Translations under genes and position numbers: made by a program
In this document: positions 25,355 through 32,781 of the stretch, piece by piece
Layout of the letters: the number at the start of each line of letters is the position of its first letter
Numbering within the stretch: the first letter of the stretch is position 1
The notes under the pieces: model-generated
Databases searched by the model: none
Told to the model about the DNA's origin: nothing
The model's input: only the letters and a program-made list of their open reading frames with translations
Assembly: GCA_900756765.1 (NCBI GenBank)
Contig: CAAELE010000022.1
Coordinates: 27,015-91,014, forward strand
Length of the DNA stretch: 64,000 nt
Reading direction: 5' to 3'
Origin: an uncultured Collinsella sp.
GTDB lineage: Bacteria; Actinomycetota; Coriobacteriia; Coriobacteriales; Coriobacteriaceae

Positions 25355-26485
25355 ATGCCCAACAAACCCGTGAAGATCATCATGCTTACCGGATACCTCG
25401 GTGCCGGCAAGACCACGCTGCTCAACCACATCCTCGCTAACGACGGCGGCATCCGCGCCGCCGTGATCGTCAACGATATCGGCGAGATCAACGTCGACGC
25501 CAGCCTCATCGCCGACGGCGGCCTTTCCGAGACCGACGACCTCATCCCGCTCACCAACGGCTGCATCTGCTGCACGCTTTCGGACGACCTTGCTAACCAG
25601 CTGCAGGGCATCGCCGATTCGGGCGACTTCGACTACATCATCATCGAGGCTTCGGGCATTTGCGAGCCTATCCCCATCGCCTACACCATCTCGAGCTTCT
25701 GCGACGAGGCCAAGGTGGGCGGCGAGCCCAAGCTCGCGCTCGACAACATCGTGGCCGTGGTCGATTGCGCCCGCATGTACGACGAGTTCAACGGCGGTCG
25801 CGACCTGCTGGCCGAGGATATCGACGAGGACGACATCGAAAGCCTGCTCATCCAGCAGATCGAGTTCTGCTCCACGCTGATCCTCAACAAGACCGATACC
25901 GTGACGCCCGAGCAGATCGCCGAGCTCAAGGCCATCGTGCGCAGCCTGCAGAAGGACGCCGTGATTGTCGAGGCCCAAAACGGTGAGGTTCCCATGGAGG
26001 AGCTGCTCGACACCGACCGCTTCGACTTTATGCGCGCCTACAACTCCGCCGCCTGGATCGAGGCCATGGAGCATCCCGAGGAGCACGACGACCCCGAGGT
26101 GCTCGAGTACGACATCGAGACCTTTGTGTACTCGCGCCGCAAGCCGTTTGACCTGCAGAAGTTCACCAATTTTGTTGAGCAGGAGTGGCCCGACGAGGTC
26201 ATCCGCGTCAAGGGTCCGCTGTGGCAGACCGGCGATCCGGACATGTGCTACATGTTTGAGCAGGCCGGCCACCAGATGCGCCTGATGGAGAACGGCCTGT
26301 TTGTCGATTCGGCGCCCGAGGGCGAGAAGCAGAAGATCATCGACGAGAACCCCGAGATCATGCAGATTTGGGACGACGAGACGGGCGACCGCATGACGAG
26401 CCTGTGCATCATCGGCCGTCACATGGACAAGGATGCGCTCATCGCCTCCCTCGATGCCTGCCTGACCGACTGGCACCGCGCCTAG
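25355..26485 (+). CDS. CobW/COG0523 family GTP-dependent metallochaperone
   Basis: A 376-residue G3E-family GTPase. Walker A is Gly-Tyr-Leu-Gly-Ala-Gly-Lys-Thr (13-20), the metal motif Cys-Ile-Cys-Cys is at 70-73, and the guanine-specificity motif is Asn-Lys-Thr-Asp (around 172). A C-terminal CobW domain follows. Such proteins insert zinc or cobalt into target enzymes. The C-terminal region lacks a His-rich metal store. Start at 25355 follows AAAGGAGGG. The metal is not given by the sequence, and no Zur box was recognised. Confidence 0.9.
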   Translation: MPNKPVKIIMLTGYLGAGKTTLLNHILANDGGIRAAVIVNDIGEINVDASLIADGGLSETDDLIPLTNGCICCTLSDDLANQLQGIADSGDFDYIIIEASGICEPIPIAYTISSFCDEAKVGGEPKLALDNIVAVVDCARMYDEFNGGRDLLAEDIDEDDIESLLIQQIEFCSTLILNKTDTVTPEQIAELKAIVRSLQKDAVIVEAQNGEVPMEELLDTDRFDFMRAYNSAAWIEAMEHPEEHDDPEVLEYDIETFVYSRRKPFDLQKFTNFVEQEWPDEVIRVKGPLWQTGDPDMCYMFEQAGHQMRLMENGLFVDSAPEGEKQKIIDENPEIMQIWDDETGDRMTSLCIIGRHMDKDALIASLDACLTDWHRA

Positions 26486-26580
26486 GTTTATCCAAGCGGG
26501 CATTTTTCCGCCTATGTAACCGCCAAACCACCACGAAGGTGCTCTTCGTGGTGGTTTTTCGTTCTGAGCCAAGGAGATTC

Positions 26581-27180
26581 ATGTTCAACATTGTGCTGTA
26601 TGCGCCCGAGATTCCGGCCAATACGGGCAATATCGGCCGTACCTGCGTGGTCACCGGCGCCCGCCTGCATCTGGTGGAGCCGCTGGGCTTCTCGCTCGAC
26701 GACAAAACGGTACGTCGCGCCGGCCTGGGCTACTGGCAAAACTTGGACGTGACGACCTATGCCGGCTGGGAGGATTTCCTTGCACGCAACGGTCTCTCCC
26801 CTGCCGACGAGCGCCTACATCTGCTGACCAAAAAGGCACGCCGCACCTATGCGCAGAGTACCTACCACGACGGCGACTACTTGGTCTTTGGCAGCGAGAG
26901 CTCGGGCATTCCCGAGCCACTGCTCGCCGCGGCGCCCGAGCGCTGCGAGCGCATCCCTATGCTGCGCGATTGCGACTCGCTCGATAACGCCGAGGCTTGG
27001 GAAGCCCACGAGGAATCGCTCGGACATACCGAGGACAGCCACGAGGCTATCCTTCAACAGGACATCTGCGGCAACTTCGTCAACCCGGACGACTACCGCA
27101 TCAGCGCCCTCAACCTCTCCAACAGCGCCGCCATCGTCCTCTACGAAGCCCTGCGCCAAACAGGCTTTCCGGGAATGTGA
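26581..27180 (+). CDS. trmL: tRNA (cytidine(34)-2'-O)-methyltransferase, TrmL-like
   Basis: A 199-residue SPOUT methyltransferase that methylates the ribose of wobble C/U34 in leucine tRNAs. The start Met-Phe-Asn-Ile-Val-Leu-Tyr and Pro-Glu-Ile-Pro-Ala-Asn-Thr-Gly-Asn (residues 9-17) are typical, and Phe-Gly-Ser-Glu-Ser-Ser-Gly (about 101-107) and Leu-Asn-Leu-Ser-Asn-Ser are the knot motifs. An insertion of ~35 acidic residues before the last knot motif makes it longer than the ~157-residue enzyme of E. coli. Start at 26581 follows AAGGAG. The last Met codon and the stop lie inside a palindromic repeat (27173-27207). Confidence 0.88.
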   Translation: MFNIVLYAPEIPANTGNIGRTCVVTGARLHLVEPLGFSLDDKTVRRAGLGYWQNLDVTTYAGWEDFLARNGLSPADERLHLLTKKARRTYAQSTYHDGDYLVFGSESSGIPEPLLAAAPERCERIPMLRDCDSLDNAEAWEAHEESLGHTEDSHEAILQQDICGNFVNPDDYRISALNLSNSAAIVLYEALRQTGFPGM

Positions 27181-27207
27181 CAAAGGAACTGTCCCTTTGT
27201 CACATTC
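27173..27207. repeat. TGTGACAAA palindrome 1, upstream of ATPase 1
   Basis: Perfect 14-bp arms (GAATGTGACAAAGG and its complement) flank AACTGTC. The left arm supplies the final ATG-TGA of trmL. Confidence 0.88.
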
Positions 27208-27324
27208 AAGCGCCGCGCCGATGGCGCACACGCCTAATTGATGCTCTAGATAAAAAGCCCTCACTTTTAATCAGAATTAACTAAAGTAAAATGAAGTTAA
27301 ACGGCGCTGTGAAAGGAGAGCTTT

Positions 27325-28425
27325 GTGGAATATCTCGAGAACCCGTTTACCCCTAGCTTTGGCGAGGTTCCTGCCCATCTCGCTGGCAGACAACAGATTA
27401 TTCGGGATTTGGACCGTGCCTTCTTGAGCCAGCGCAGGCGCCCAGAATTGACCTCGATCTTCTCAGGCGCACGTGGAACCGGTAAAACCGCTCTCATGTC
27501 GTCGCTCGCGACAAGGGCGGAATCCCACGGCTGGATTGCCGTAAAGACAACCGCGCTCCCGGGAATGCTTGAGGAAATCGAGTTCGGGGCGAAACGTGCT
27601 GCCGGCCATCTTATCGACCCGTCTAACAACTTCGAAGTCACCGGTCTCGGAATTGCACCGCTCGGCAGCATCGAGGTCAATCGCGTTCACGATGCCTCAA
27701 CCTGGCGTTATCGCATGAGCGACATCATCGACCAGCTCAACGAGGCTGGCACCGGTCTGCTCGTTACGGTTGACGAGGTGGACCCGACACTCGACGAGAT
27801 GATTCAGCTCGCAGCGTCGTATCAGCACTTTGTGACCGATGGAAAACGCGTCGCCCTGCTCATGGCGGGACTTCCCAACAACGTATCGACGCTACTAAAC
27901 CACAAGACGGTCTCGTTTCTTCGCCGCGCCCAACAATATCATCTGGGTCGCATTGCCGACTATGACGTGCGCGAAGCCTTGATTCGCACAATTCAGGAAA
28001 ACGATCGCCTGGCAGATGCTGAGGGAATCGATAGAGCCGTTCGCTCGATCTCTGGTTTTCCCTTCCTATTGCAACTCGTAGGCTACCGTGCCTGGGATCT
28101 CACAAGCGATTCGAAGGAAATCTCGTCACGCGACTTTGACCTGGGAATCAAAATCGCGCGCGACGAGATGGACGACCGAATTCTCGCGGCAACCTATCGG
28201 GAACTCACTGCAGAAGACAAGCGATTCCTCATCGCCATGCTCGATGACGAGGAAGAGTCCACCACCGCCGACCTTGTCGAGCGCCTTAAGCGTTCGCCGC
28301 AGCAGGTCTCCCGCTACCGACGCCGCATGATAGACGCCGGCATCATTGGGGAACGTGGGCGCGGAATCGTCGCTTTTGAATTGCCATTCTTCCGCGACTA
28401 TCTCGCCGCTCAATGCGTGAAATAG
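27325..28425 (+). CDS. AAA/ORC-like ATPase 1 with C-terminal winged helix
   Basis: A 366-residue P-loop ATPase of the AAA_16/ORC1-like type with unknown role. Walker A is Gly-Ala-Arg-Gly-Thr-Gly-Lys-Thr (48-55), Walker B is Leu-Leu-Val-Thr-Val-Asp-Glu (about 145-151), and a Phe-Leu-Arg-Arg-Ala stretch near 199 could carry sensor or finger Arg residues. The C-terminal ~80 residues look like a winged helix. GTG start at 27325 follows AAAGGAGAG. It is bounded by TGTGACAAA palindromes on both sides. A second ATPase of the same plan lies at 31563-32681 with the same flanks. No transposase or partner nuclease is adjacent. Confidence 0.82.
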   Translation: MEYLENPFTPSFGEVPAHLAGRQQIIRDLDRAFLSQRRRPELTSIFSGARGTGKTALMSSLATRAESHGWIAVKTTALPGMLEEIEFGAKRAAGHLIDPSNNFEVTGLGIAPLGSIEVNRVHDASTWRYRMSDIIDQLNEAGTGLLVTVDEVDPTLDEMIQLAASYQHFVTDGKRVALLMAGLPNNVSTLLNHKTVSFLRRAQQYHLGRIADYDVREALIRTIQENDRLADAEGIDRAVRSISGFPFLLQLVGYRAWDLTSDSKEISSRDFDLGIKIARDEMDDRILAATYRELTAEDKRFLIAMLDDEEESTTADLVERLKRSPQQVSRYRRRMIDAGIIGERGRGIVAFELPFFRDYLAAQCVK

Positions 28426-28431
28426 AATTCA

Positions 28432-28462
28432 ATGTGACAAAGGGGCAGTCCCTTTGTCACAT
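28432..28462. repeat. TGTGACAAA palindrome 2, downstream of ATPase 1
   Basis: Perfect 13-bp arms ATGTGACAAAGGG and CCCTTTGTCACAT flank GCAGT. It lies 6 nt after the ATPase 1 stop and 3 nt before the stop of the convergent UvrA-like gene. Confidence 0.88.
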
Positions 28463-28465
28463 CGC

Positions 28466-30958
28466 CTATAGGTAGCGGCCGGTAATGCTCTTGGAGCAGG
28501 CCGCGATATCCGCCGGCGTGCCGGCGCAGACGATTTGCCCGCCGGCGTCGCCACCGCCTGGGCCCATGTCAATCACATAATCGGCGTTACGGATAAGGTC
28601 GAGATCGTGTTCAATCACGATAACCGTGGCGCCCTTGGCAACAAGGCCGTCGAACACGCTCAGCAACACCTGAACATCGAGCGGATGTAGTCCAATCGTG
28701 GGCTCGTCGAACACAAATACGGCATCATCCTGCACGCGGCCCATCTCGCTCGCGAGCTTAAGGCGCTGTGCCTCACCGCCCGAAAGCGCCGGTGTGGGCT
28801 CGCCAAGCGTAAGATAACCCAGGCCCAGGTCGTGCAAGGTCTGCAAGCGCGCCTGGACTTTCTTGAGTCCCACCGTGGCGTCGAGGGCCTCGTCCACGCT
28901 CATGTCCATGAGCTGCGGCAACGTAAGCAAGCTCCCGTCCTTGCCCTCGCGATGGATATGCGAAGCTGCGTCTGCATAACGTGAGCCGCGACATGCCGGG
29001 CAGACGATCTCGACATCGGGCAAAAACTGCACGTCGAGCGATATCGATCCCGTGCCATCACACGTAGGGCAGCGCAAGGCGCCGGTATTGTAGCTAAAGG
29101 CACCCGCCTTGTAGCCGGCCGCCTTGGCCTCGAGCGTACGGGCGAAGGCGCGACGCAGCTCGTCATGGATGTCGGCATAGGTCGCTACCGTCGAGCGAAC
29201 ATTGGCGCCGATGGGCGTGGCGTCAATCAGGTTTGCGCGGCCAATGCCCTCGGCATCGACCCAACACACGTGCCCCGGCAAGCGCTCGCCAGCTGCCTGC
29301 GCCTTAAGCGCCGGGATGAGCGTCTCGAGCACCAACGTCGTCTTGCCCGAACCCGAAACACCCGTAACCGCGACCAAGCGACCGCGCGGAATATCGACTT
29401 CGAGCGGCTTGACGGTATGGATGGTATCGGTCGCCATGCGGATATGGCCCTGGTCGAACATTTCGTCGTCAGTCACCTGCGGACGCAAGCGCTTGGGCTC
29501 GGCGCGCAAAAACGGCGCGATACGGCTGTCCTGCGATTGCTCGACCTCGTCCACCGTGCCCGCGGCGATTACACTGCCGCCGCCTGCTCCGGCAACGGGG
29601 CCCATCTCGACCAGATAATCAGCCTCCACCAGCACACGTGTATCGTGGTCGACAACAACCACGGTATTGCCGTCATCCACCAGGTCGCGCATTACGCCCA
29701 CCAAGCCGTCGACATTGGCAGGATGCAAGCCAATTGAGGGCTCGTCCAGCACATAGAGCACGCCTGTCGATCGGTTGCGCACCACGCGGGCGAGTTGCAC
29801 GCGCTGGCGCTCACCCGTGGAGAGCGTGGCACCGGCGCGATCGAGCGAAAGGTAATCGAGACCCAGGTCGACCAGACGACGAGCCGTGCTCAAAAACGAA
29901 TCGCAGATATCCGTCGCCATGGGCCGCATCTCGGCCGGCAAGGATGCGGGCACCCCGCGCACCCACTCGATCGCATCACCAAGCGTCATGGCCGCGGCCT
30001 GAGCCAGATTGATACCGCGCACCTGGGGCTGGCGCGCAGCCTCGGAGAGACGCGTGCCGGCGCAGTCACGGCATGGTCCCTCGTGCAAAAAGCGAGCCAC
30101 ACGCTTAAGCCCCTTATCGTCCTTAACCTTGGCGAGCGCATTCTCAACGGTATAGACGGCGTTGTAATAGGTAAAGTCGAGCGGCGTGGCGCCCTCGCCG
30201 TTTTTGGGAACGTAGAGAATGTGCTTCTTAACCGCCGGGCCGTGAAACACGATGTCGCGCTCTTGAGGCGTGAGCTGGTTAAACGGCACGTCGGTGCGCA
30301 CGCCCATCTCGCCGGCCACCTGCTTCATCAGGTCCCACATGAGCGTGCCCCAGGGAAGCACCGCACCCTCGTTGATGGTCTTTGACTCGTCGGGCACCAG
30401 GCTCGCCTCGTCTACCTCGCGCATGACACCGGTGCCGCCGCAGGTAGGGCACGCACCGCCGCTATTGAAAGCCAAATCCTCGGCACTCGGCGCGTAGAAC
30501 TCGCGGCCGCATGTCGGACACGTGAGCGACAGGCCCGCAGCCACGTTAAGGCTCGGCTCCACACGCGCCCCGCAATGCGGGCACACGTGATGGGCGCAAC
30601 GGCTAAAGAGTAGACGCAGGCTATTGTTGAGCTCGGTCATGGTACCAAAGGTCGAGCGCACGCCCGGTACGCTGGGGCGCTGATGTAATGCGAGCGCCGC
30701 TGGCACGTGCAGCACCTCGTCCACCTGGGCGTGCTCGGCCTGCGTCAGACGACGGCGGGTATAGGTGCTGAGCGCCTCCAGATAGCGGCGCGAGCCCTCG
30801 GCATAAAGAACCCCGAGTGCCAGCGAACTCTTGCCCGAGCCCGACACGCCGGCAATACCCACGAGCCTTCCCAGCGGGATATCAATATCGATGTCCTTGA
30901 GGTTATGGACACGTGCGCCACGCACCTCGATAGCACTTGGTTGTTGCGACACCGTCAT
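28466..30958 (-). CDS. UvrA-like ABC ATPase, class II (UvrA2 type)
   Basis: An 830-residue paralogue of the excision-repair damage sensor UvrA. Two ABC ATPase modules are seen: Gly-Val-Ser-Gly-Ser-Gly-Lys-Ser (about 38-45) with signature Leu-Ser-Thr-Gly-Glu, and Gly-Val-Ser-Gly-Ser-Gly-Lys-Thr in the second half with Leu-Ser-Gly-Gly-Glu. Zinc modules of Cys-x2-Cys type occur in both. It is ~110 residues shorter than canonical UvrA, matching class II proteins that lack the UvrB-interaction insert and are linked to DNA-damage or drug tolerance. Its ATG overlaps the stop of the GNAT gene by one base, so they are translationally coupled. Confidence 0.88.
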   Translation of the reverse strand: MTVSQQPSAIEVRGARVHNLKDIDIDIPLGRLVGIAGVSGSGKSSLALGVLYAEGSRRYLEALSTYTRRRLTQAEHAQVDEVLHVPAALALHQRPSVPGVRSTFGTMTELNNSLRLLFSRCAHHVCPHCGARVEPSLNVAAGLSLTCPTCGREFYAPSAEDLAFNSGGACPTCGGTGVMREVDEASLVPDESKTINEGAVLPWGTLMWDLMKQVAGEMGVRTDVPFNQLTPQERDIVFHGPAVKKHILYVPKNGEGATPLDFTYYNAVYTVENALAKVKDDKGLKRVARFLHEGPCRDCAGTRLSEAARQPQVRGINLAQAAAMTLGDAIEWVRGVPASLPAEMRPMATDICDSFLSTARRLVDLGLDYLSLDRAGATLSTGERQRVQLARVVRNRSTGVLYVLDEPSIGLHPANVDGLVGVMRDLVDDGNTVVVVDHDTRVLVEADYLVEMGPVAGAGGGSVIAAGTVDEVEQSQDSRIAPFLRAEPKRLRPQVTDDEMFDQGHIRMATDTIHTVKPLEVDIPRGRLVAVTGVSGSGKTTLVLETLIPALKAQAAGERLPGHVCWVDAEGIGRANLIDATPIGANVRSTVATYADIHDELRRAFARTLEAKAAGYKAGAFSYNTGALRCPTCDGTGSISLDVQFLPDVEIVCPACRGSRYADAASHIHREGKDGSLLTLPQLMDMSVDEALDATVGLKKVQARLQTLHDLGLGYLTLGEPTPALSGGEAQRLKLASEMGRVQDDAVFVFDEPTIGLHPLDVQVLLSVFDGLVAKGATVIVIEHDLDLIRNADYVIDMGPGGGDAGGQIVCAGTPADIAACSKSITGRYL

Positions 30959-31512
30959 CACTCCCCTTCTGCCCGCCCGCGCCAGTCTTCGCGGGTCAAA
31001 AACGTAAAGTACTCGGTACGCACATCGCCCATCAGCTCGCAGGACACGTCGCGTTCAACGTGATGAGGCACGAAGCCGCATTTTTGCTGAACGCGTAGCG
31101 ACTTGTTATTGCCCTCGTAGTATCCGCACCAAAGCGCCTTGCAGCCAAGCGTTTCGAACGCATAGCGCTGCATGGCTCGTACCGCTTCGGGAGCAAAGCC
31201 TCGGCCCCAGAATGGCTTGGCGATCCAATAGCCCACTTCGAGTTCGAGACCGTCATCTCGACGGTTTGACTCGCAGCGAGACGGCATGAGACCGATGCTA
31301 CCCACGGGCTCATCCGTCGCAGCCAGGCAAACGGCAAAGGTATGGGGTGCCGCAAAAACTGTCCGAATGATCTCCCTGCTCTCCTCAATGCTTCGATGGG
31401 GCGGCCAGCCCGCAGCCGGTCCCACGTCCGGGTCGCTCGCATATGTAAACAGGATCGCCGCATCCGTCTCGCGCCACGGACGAAGCGTCAATCGCTCAGT
31501 TTGAATCACCAT
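30958..31512 (-). CDS. GNAT N-acetyltransferase, RimJ/RimL-like
   Basis: A 184-residue acetyltransferase of the RimJ/RimL group: Glu-Arg-Leu-Thr-Leu-Arg-Pro-Trp start, Val-Gly-Tyr-Trp-Ile strand, and the acetyl-CoA loop around Gly-Arg-Gly-Phe-Ala-Pro-Glu (about 100-106). These enzymes acetylate protein N-termini or small amines. The start at 31512 follows GAGGT. It is the first gene of a two-gene operon with the UvrA2-like ATPase (TGATG overlap); a resistance role of the pair is inferred. A TGTGACAAA palindrome lies 21 nt upstream. Confidence 0.85.
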   Translation of the reverse strand: MVIQTERLTLRPWRETDAAILFTYASDPDVGPAAGWPPHRSIEESREIIRTVFAAPHTFAVCLAATDEPVGSIGLMPSRCESNRRDDGLELEVGYWIAKPFWGRGFAPEAVRAMQRYAFETLGCKALWCGYYEGNNKSLRVQQKCGFVPHHVERDVSCELMGDVRTEYFTFLTREDWRGRAEGE

Positions 31513-31533
31513 GTTTTGACCTCACATCTATCG

Positions 31534-31563
31534 ATGTGACAAAGGGACCGTCCCTTTTCACAT
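31534..31563. repeat. TGTGACAAA palindrome 3, downstream of ATPase 2
   Basis: ATGTGACAAAGGGA faces TCCCTTTTCACAT around CCG, with one base lost from the right arm. Its last base is also the last base of the ATPase 2 stop codon (minus strand TAA). Confidence 0.82.
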
Positions 31564-32681
31564 TACTCGTGCCATAAAACGCGTTCGCGGATGTACTCGC
31601 CCAGCATGGGCACGGTAAACCGGACGAGGCCGTATCCGGCAGCCTCGATGACGCGCTCGCGAATCAGGCTTGCGCGATATTTACTCGCCCAGCTTTGGGT
31701 TCGGTCGCAACGCTCAATGATGTCCGCCATGCGCGTCGGCTTGTCCTCGTCAACCGCCATAGCCTCGATAAAGAGGCGCTGTGGACTGCGCAGCCCGTAA
31801 TACAGGGGCGCGTCAACCGCTTCGTAGAACTCGGAGACGGCATCCGCGTGCCCAGCCTCAACATCGCGCTCTTCAATGACCTGCGAGCCACGCCGGACAG
31901 CAGAGCGCCACATGTAATAGCCCACCAGCTGAACCATATAGGGATGCCCCATGCTCTTGCGCGCCGCAAGGTCCGCCGTCTCCGCATCAACGTAAAAACC
32001 AGCGTCTTTGACCGTCTGGATATACGAATCGCGCACTTTGGGCAAAGAAATCGCCCCCAGCGTACGCTGCTGAGCACGCCGCAAAAACGTCACGCTCGGC
32101 TCTTCGAGCAAGTCATCAACCATACTGGGTAAGCCGGCGAACACCAGCGCAAGACCACGCTGGTCGCTATCGGACAAGCCCGTGGCATCCTGATCTCCGA
32201 GCACCTGCTGATAGAGAACGGCAAGTGCCGCCAGTTCCTCGATAGACGCAGATTGCGCCTCGTCAATCGCAAACAGTATGCCCTTGCCCGGACCGAGCTT
32301 CTTGAGGCGCTCGTTGACCAGCCCTCGTAACGTCTCGCCCTTTGCTCGCGCCGCCTCGACCGACATCCGGCCAAACGACGGACCGAACTCCATTGACGTC
32401 ACAACCGGCCTATTCGAGCGAAGCGCATCGGCCAGGCGGTCGCATAAGCCAAGCGAGGCGGAATCGGAGACAACCGCCCATCCGCGCTCATTGGCTAGAC
32501 GTTGCAGCTCCCGCAGGAGAACCGTCTTGCCGCAGCCGCGGTTTCCCGTAATGAGCATGAGCCTGCCCGGCGCTCCAGCGCCGTTATCGAGCCCCTCCTC
32601 GAAATCTTCGATGACCGACTCTCGACCGATGAGCATCGGAGGCCGCTTGCCTGCCGTTGGCTTAAAGGGATTTGGATTCAT
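31563..32681 (-). CDS. AAA/ORC-like ATPase 2 with C-terminal winged helix
   Basis: A 372-residue ATPase of the same plan as the one at 27325-28425. It starts with Asn-Pro-Phe and a Gly-Arg-Glu box, Walker A is Gly-Asn-Arg-Gly-Cys-Gly-Lys-Thr (about 46-53), Walker B is Leu-Phe-Ala-Ile-Asp-Glu-Ala, and Phe-Leu-Arg-Arg-Ala-Gln-Gln is shared with ATPase 1. A C-terminal winged-helix region follows. Identity between the two is low overall, so they are old relatives, not a recent duplication. ATG start follows GGAGG. Three 10-bp direct repeats lie upstream. Palindromes bound the gene on both sides. Function unknown. Confidence 0.82.
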   Translation of the reverse strand: MNPNPFKPTAGKRPPMLIGRESVIEDFEEGLDNGAGAPGRLMLITGNRGCGKTVLLRELQRLANERGWAVVSDSASLGLCDRLADALRSNRPVVTSMEFGPSFGRMSVEAARAKGETLRGLVNERLKKLGPGKGILFAIDEAQSASIEELAALAVLYQQVLGDQDATGLSDSDQRGLALVFAGLPSMVDDLLEEPSVTFLRRAQQRTLGAISLPKVRDSYIQTVKDAGFYVDAETADLAARKSMGHPYMVQLVGYYMWRSAVRRGSQVIEERDVEAGHADAVSEFYEAVDAPLYYGLRSPQRLFIEAMAVDEDKPTRMADIIERCDRTQSWASKYRASLIRERVIEAAGYGLVRFTVPMLGEYIRERVLWHE

Positions 32682-32713
32682 GTCGGCCTCCTCGGATCGG
32701 TAAACCCTGGTAA

Positions 32714-32743
32714 TAGTTATACCAACTTATACCGAGTTATACC
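32714..32743 (-). promoter_or_regulatory. Three phased 10-bp direct repeats upstream of ATPase 2
   Basis: TTATACC recurs at 32717, 32727 and 32737, exactly 10 bp apart; on the coding strand this reads GGTATAAnTn three times. One turn of DNA per repeat suggests a cooperative protein-binding site, and TATAAC or TATAAG could also serve as the -10 box. It lies 33-62 bp before the ATPase 2 start. Confidence 0.55.
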
Positions 32744-32748
32744 AATAG

Positions 32749-32781
32749 CATGTGACAAAGGGGGTGTCCCTTTGTCACATG
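32749..32781. repeat. TGTGACAAA palindrome 4, upstream of ATPase 2
   Basis: Perfect 14-bp arms CATGTGACAAAGGG and CCCTTTGTCACATG flank GGTGT. The right arm, read on the minus strand, supplies the last Met codon and TGA stop of the TetM-like gene. Confidence 0.88.
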
